Part shown: piece after piece, positions 5,618 through 8,641 of the stretch
Layout of the letters: each line of letters opens with the position of its first letter
How positions within the stretch are numbered: position 1 is the first letter of the stretch
Assembly: GCA_016839345.1 (NCBI GenBank)
Contig: JAEOUL010000191.1
Location: 1 to 8,641 of the forward strand
Length of the DNA: 8,641 nt
Origin: Candidatus Thorarchaeota archaeon
GTDB lineage: Archaea > Asgardarchaeota > Thorarchaeia > Thorarchaeales > Thorarchaeaceae
Reading direction: 5' to 3'
Position numbers and translations under genes: made by a program
Notes under the pieces: generated by a model
What the model was told of the DNA's origin: nothing
The model's input: only the letters and a program-made list of their open reading frames with translations
The model's database searches: none

Positions 5618-8275
5618 ATGATTGTAGTTGAGGACATCGAAGCAAATGAAATTCATCGCTTCGTTGTGGTTGATGCATCGCTACAGCTGGGTATTGTCCG
5701 TGCTGGACAGGACATACGAACATTCGATCCTGAGCGTGCTTTCTCATATTATAGGATGGTCGAGAACCAGCTCAATGATTTCTCATCATTGTATCCTGGT
5801 GCTTTCAGATATCTTCCACGAAGAGTATATGACTATCTAAGAAAACCTCGTCTACTCAGTGAGTTCTATCATGGTTCAACAACAACCTCAGAAACAAGTT
5901 GGATTGCAGATTTTCTTGTTGTAAAACCCCTAATCAGTCTTGGAGGTACAGTCCTCCCTGCACTTCAACGGGATGCGAATGCAAAGTCAATCTATAGATG
6001 GTCAACAATGCCACCTCATAGTCCTCGGCTCTATCATCTACAAGATATGAGACAAGGTCGTCGAACAGAAGAAGGGTGGGGATGTATACTAAGAACAGAA
6101 GACCTTCCTTTAGCTCTGAAAGGACCAAACCGAGCAAATTTGCTGAATTACATCAAGAGCAATAAACCTGTGATCATTGAACTAGGTCCCAGTGATGAAT
6201 TAGATCCATTAATGGAATGGTTAGTACTTTTGAAACAGGCAGGCCTAAAGACTCCGAATCTTATTCTAGGTGCAAAAAATCACAAAGAATGGGGAAAGAA
6301 CATAACCCGGCTTCTTGATGTCCCTGGAAGTAGGGTTCTAACTTCAGGAGCAACAATATCATCCTTATCGACGCTTGTACGTCACATGCGTAAGACTCAG
6401 AGTGATGCTAATTGGTCGAAGCGGCTGATGTTTTCATCTGCATATCCTGAAACACAGTTTGGTGACAGTGTGTCCGAGATATTCAGTTATCTTCTTAGTA
6501 GGAATTTAGCAGCTGAGCCAGAAGAGATTCAAAGGATTCTTGGAGGGAATTTTCTTTCAATCCTTCCTCCACGACCCGGATTTCTTCAATATGATGAGAA
6601 TAAGACATCTGTTGTTGCAGAGGAGAGTTTAGGAAAAGCAGCGATGAATGAACTAGCTAGAATACTCCAGCTCCTTGATGCTCGAAAGATGCTAGGTATT
6701 GTATCTTTGGATCATATGATTGAAAATGATGGAGGAAGTATATATCTCGACAGCTGTGTTCTGACGTTAAAAGGACCAACTTCAACAAAAGCTACGAGTC
6801 TTGCTTTGCTTCTTGAGAAGAATGGTTCAGTCATGTTTTCGGGGTGGAGGAACGCGTTTTCAGAAAGTCTACTTTCACGAGATGGAATTCTTCTTGCTAC
6901 ATTGGTACGTGCAAACGCGAAATTAGAAGGACCGATTTTTGGGTCTCCAGCACACCTGACTCGTTTTGATCAAGCCCTCCTAAATTGCCTACAGGTGGAT
7001 AAATCAAAAGAGATACTTTCAGCCCTTCATTTTGGCATAGAAATTGCAAAGTCTGAATCGGGTATATTCTTCATGTGTGACAATGATATGAATGCTCTTG
7101 AAGTCACAAATGGGGACTTTCTTCTTGCCTTGGATGTAAACACTGGGCAGTGGTGTGCAGGTATAGCTAAAGAACATCCTCGTTGTGGTGAACATTCAAT
7201 TGTTGTATCTGAGTCCGATGCAGCTCTTTTTGGGTTTCGGAATTCAACAATCGTCAATCTAGTAAAGTATGATGGAGATATCACTGAGATTCGGGAAGCT
7301 GTACTATCATACTCTTCACATAGATCCTTTAGTAATGCAGAGCTAGTATCATTCATGCATCTTCATGAAAATCAAATTCGTGATTCCATCAACGGCATAT
7401 TGGTGGGAGTTGATACAAAACTAAATGTTGGGAAGGATGAAAACCCTATTTCCTTGAGAATCAGACACTCACAACCTGAATTACTCCCAGGACAGGTTGG
7501 AAGACTTTCAGACACTGGAACGGCTTTTAAACCACAGCAATCCTTTGGGGATTTTAATGTGATTCTTTGTATCTCAAAGGATAGGAAGATGAAAACCAAG
7601 GATGTTTCTCTAAAGACAGTTCACGCTGCGAAAATACAGTTGGAACCCTTGGTCAAAATTGTGCCAGAACTCCAGACATTTCTGAACAGAATTCGTGAAA
7701 CTGCAACCAGGTCGCAGATTGCAGCTCTTGCAGCTCTAATGATTGTAAACACACTGACCCATAATCAGACAGAAGGAAAACTAGCGCTCGTGACTTTCAA
7801 TGAAATCCCAGAGAAATTCTCAATTCAAAGAGGAAAAGAAGTCCAGTCTCATGTAGAGTTCTATGAAGATCTACAATCTGAAGAGGTTCTCATCTCCCTG
7901 ATTTATTCAATAATTGACGCTGCTGATGATGTTGATGGCTATGAGAATATGGCAGGAGCTTATCGTTCAATAGCTGAATACCTTGAAGACTTTGGCTCAG
8001 ATCGACCAACTGTGGCTATTGTATTAAGCAATGGTGTTGGTACCTATGATGAGGAACACATTTCTTTCCTTCACGCAATATCAAAACAGGAAAGGTATCG
8101 ACTCGACATACTCACACTTGGAAAGAATGGTGATCTAAATTCAAGTCTCAGGCTGCTGAAGGATCTAAATTCAAACATAATTCCAGTTGAAACATTTTCA
8201 TCTTACACATTCATTGGATATTTCCTTGACTTAATTGATAATCTAATTCCAAGAACTACAAACCTCCAGTCCTGA
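5618..8275 (+). CDS. fused amidohydrolase-VWA double pseudoenzyme (885 residues)
   Basis: This single chain copies the neighbouring two-gene operon in order. Residues about 1-320 match the amidohydrolase barrel (shared Pro-His-Ser-x-Arg-Leu near 133-138, Tyr-Leu-Leu-Ser-Arg-Asn at 291-296, Gln-Arg-Ile-Leu-Gly-Gly-Asn at 305-311). Residues 335-460 match its extra C-terminal domain (Ser-Leu-Asp-x-Met-Ile at 363-368). Residues 470-630 match the Cdc48-N-like barrel, and 645-875 the VWA domain (Leu-Cys-Ile at 650, Met-Lys-Thr-x-Asp-Val at 658-663, Phe-Leu-Asn-Arg at 688-691). Metal sites are lost in both halves: HxH became Ser21-Leu-Gln23, barrel His became Ala219, barrel Asp became Ala275, the MIDAS DxSxS became Ser653-x-Asp655-x-Lys657, Thr became Gly774 and Asp became Asn805. 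The frame is intact over 885 codons, so it is probably made and selected for binding rather than catalysis. No signal peptide or membrane segment is seen. Its last 20 bases overlap the opposing coiled-coil gene. Confidence 0.85.
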   Translation: MIVVEDIEANEIHRFVVVDASLQLGIVRAGQDIRTFDPERAFSYYRMVENQLNDFSSLYPGAFRYLPRRVYDYLRKPRLLSEFYHGSTTTSETSWIADFLVVKPLISLGGTVLPALQRDANAKSIYRWSTMPPHSPRLYHLQDMRQGRRTEEGWGCILRTEDLPLALKGPNRANLLNYIKSNKPVIIELGPSDELDPLMEWLVLLKQAGLKTPNLILGAKNHKEWGKNITRLLDVPGSRVLTSGATISSLSTLVRHMRKTQSDANWSKRLMFSSAYPETQFGDSVSEIFSYLLSRNLAAEPEEIQRILGGNFLSILPPRPGFLQYDENKTSVVAEESLGKAAMNELARILQLLDARKMLGIVSLDHMIENDGGSIYLDSCVLTLKGPTSTKATSLALLLEKNGSVMFSGWRNAFSESLLSRDGILLATLVRANAKLEGPIFGSPAHLTRFDQALLNCLQVDKSKEILSALHFGIEIAKSESGIFFMCDNDMNALEVTNGDFLLALDVNTGQWCAGIAKEHPRCGEHSIVVSESDAALFGFRNSTIVNLVKYDGDITEIREAVLSYSSHRSFSNAELVSFMHLHENQIRDSINGILVGVDTKLNVGKDENPISLRIRHSQPELLPGQVGRLSDTGTAFKPQQSFGDFNVILCISKDRKMKTKDVSLKTVHAAKIQLEPLVKIVPELQTFLNRIRETATRSQIAALAALMIVNTLTHNQTEGKLALVTFNEIPEKFSIQRGKEVQSHVEFYEDLQSEEVLISLIYSIIDAADDVDGYENMAGAYRSIAEYLEDFGSDRPTVAIVLSNGVGTYDEEHISFLHAISKQERYRLDILTLGKNGDLNSSLRLLKDLNSNIIPVETFSSYTFIGYFLDLIDNLIPRTTNLQS

Positions 8276-8522
8276 ATCGGAATCCCATGTATTCAATGGA
8301 TGAAACACGCATCTCTAGATTATCGACTTCAATCTCTATTTGATCCACTAGATTCTGAACAGCGTTGATTCTCGATGTGACATCTTGAAAATTATATCCT
8401 CCAGAATTCTTTGTAAATTGATCCTCCAAAGAAGATGCACGCCGATGTAACGTTTCGAGGGATCGAACTTGTTTCTCAAGCGCGAGGATTATTTTTGAAA
8501 ATTCTTCAAGCTCATTTTTCAT
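8256..8522 (-). CDS. small coiled-coil helical hairpin protein
   Basis: The product has 88 residues. Two charged amphipathic helices with regular Leu/Ile/Val spacing (about 2-37 and 46-78) are separated by a Gly-rich turn (Asn-Ser-Gly-Gly-Tyr-Asn, 39-44), which suggests an antiparallel helical hairpin. It ends in a short basic, glycine-containing tail. There is no enzyme motif, signal or membrane segment. The start ATG has an excellent Shine-Dalgarno match 7 bases upstream that overlaps the stop codon of the preceding gene, so translation of the two is probably coupled. The 3' end overlaps the convergent fusion gene by 20 bases. The family is unrecognised; a dimerisation or adaptor role is inference. 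Confidence 0.75.
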   Translation of the reverse strand: MKNELEEFSKIILALEKQVRSLETLHRRASSLEDQFTKNSGGYNFQDVTSRINAVQNLVDQIEIEVDNLEMRVSSIEYMGFRFRTGGL

Positions 8523-8528
8523 CCAGCA

Positions 8529-8536
8529 ATCACCTC
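8529..8536 (-). promoter_or_regulatory. Shine-Dalgarno site overlapping the upstream stop codon
   Basis: The minus strand reads GAGGTGAT, an eight-base match to the 16S 3' tail, ending 6 bases before the ATG at 8522. Its TGA is the stop codon of the preceding small gene, a typical translational-coupling layout. Confidence 0.7.
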
Positions 8537-8641
8537 GATGAACTTATCTTCTTGATACGTTTCTCAAGCTCGAGTAGCCGTTTGGATAGCATTTCAATTC
8601 TATTGATATTCTCGGAAAGTCGGGTCTTCAGTGCGTCGAAA
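8530..8641 (-). CDS. C-terminal end of a second coiled-coil gene, cut by window edge
   Basis: The last 36 codons of a minus-strand gene run in from the right edge and stop at TGA (8530-8532). The residues are charged and amphipathic with hydrophobics at 3-4 spacing (for example Ile-Asn-Arg-Ile-Glu-Met-Leu, then Leu-Leu-Glu-Leu-Glu-Lys-Arg-Ile), so this is a coiled-coil C terminus ending in Lys-Lys-Ile-Ser-Ser-Ser-Arg. It lies 7 bases before the 88-residue coiled-coil gene and is surely co-transcribed with it. The rest of the protein is outside the window. Confidence 0.65.
   Translation of the reverse strand, partial: FDALKTRLSENINRIEMLSKRLLELEKRIKKISSSR

Noticed and set aside
5538..5747. 69-codon minus-strand open frame over the divergent promoter
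   Set aside because: It overlaps the start of the fusion gene and its promoter, has no ribosome binding site and no family pattern.
7027..7356. 109-codon minus-strand open frame inside the fusion gene
   Set aside because: The + strand is supported across this stretch by alignment to the VWA paralogue; the antisense product looks random.
8132..8174. Direct repeat GATCTAAATTCAA (8132-8144 and 8162-8174)
   Set aside because: The copies are exactly 30 bases apart within coding sequence and simply encode a repeated Asp-Leu-Asn-Ser; there is no sign of a mobile element or array.
5618..8275. The fusion as an artefact of a frameshift or assembly join of two genes
   Set aside because: The frame is continuous, diverged evenly from the neighbours along its whole length, and the metal-site losses occur in both halves, which a recent join of active genes would not give.

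Overview
The window looks like chromosomal DNA of an archaeon with moderate AT bias. This rests on promoter layout more than on any marker gene. Several genes have TATA-like boxes about 25-29 bases before a start codon with almost no leader, and others have a TATA-like box, a short leader and a Shine-Dalgarno match to the archaeal/bacterial 16S tail. The gene content (NfeD-like membrane protein, CPBP protease, HEAT-repeat protein, VWA protein with a Cdc48-N-like barrel, Amidohydro_2 enzyme, small coiled-coil proteins) would fit a large-genome archaeon such as an Asgard lineage. No diagnostic marker is present, so the lineage is only a guess. No RNA genes, mobile elements or CRISPR were seen.

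Layout: (1) bases 1-473, + strand, the 3' part of an NfeD-like gene. (2) 514-1317, - strand, a CPBP intramembrane protease; these two converge on a hairpin followed by a T-rich tract. (3) 1318-1514, a divergent promoter region. (4) 1515-2654, + strand, a HEAT-repeat protein with a C-terminal triple repeat. (5) 2656-3978, - strand, a VWA protein with an intact MIDAS, downstream of (6) 4015-5499, - strand, an Amidohydro_2 enzyme with intact metal ligands; these form a likely two-gene operon. (7) 5500-5617, a second divergent promoter region. (8) 5618-8275, + strand, an 885-residue protein. (9) 8256-8522 and 8530-8641 (cut by the window edge), - strand, two coupled small coiled-coil genes.

The main discovery is gene 8. 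Read end to end, it is a single-chain, diverged copy of the neighbouring operon in the same order: amidohydrolase barrel, the same extra C-terminal domain, Cdc48-N-like barrel, VWA domain. Each readable metal-binding position that is intact in the two separate genes is replaced in the fusion: HxH to SxQ, barrel His to Ala, barrel Asp to Ala, DxSxS to SxDxK, MIDAS Thr to Gly, MIDAS Asp to Asn. The locus therefore pairs an apparently active amidohydrolase plus VWA couple with a divergently transcribed double pseudoenzyme fusion of both. A reasonable model, which is inference, is a complex or regulatory set in which the fusion is a scaffold, inhibitor or specificity subunit for its catalytic paralogues.
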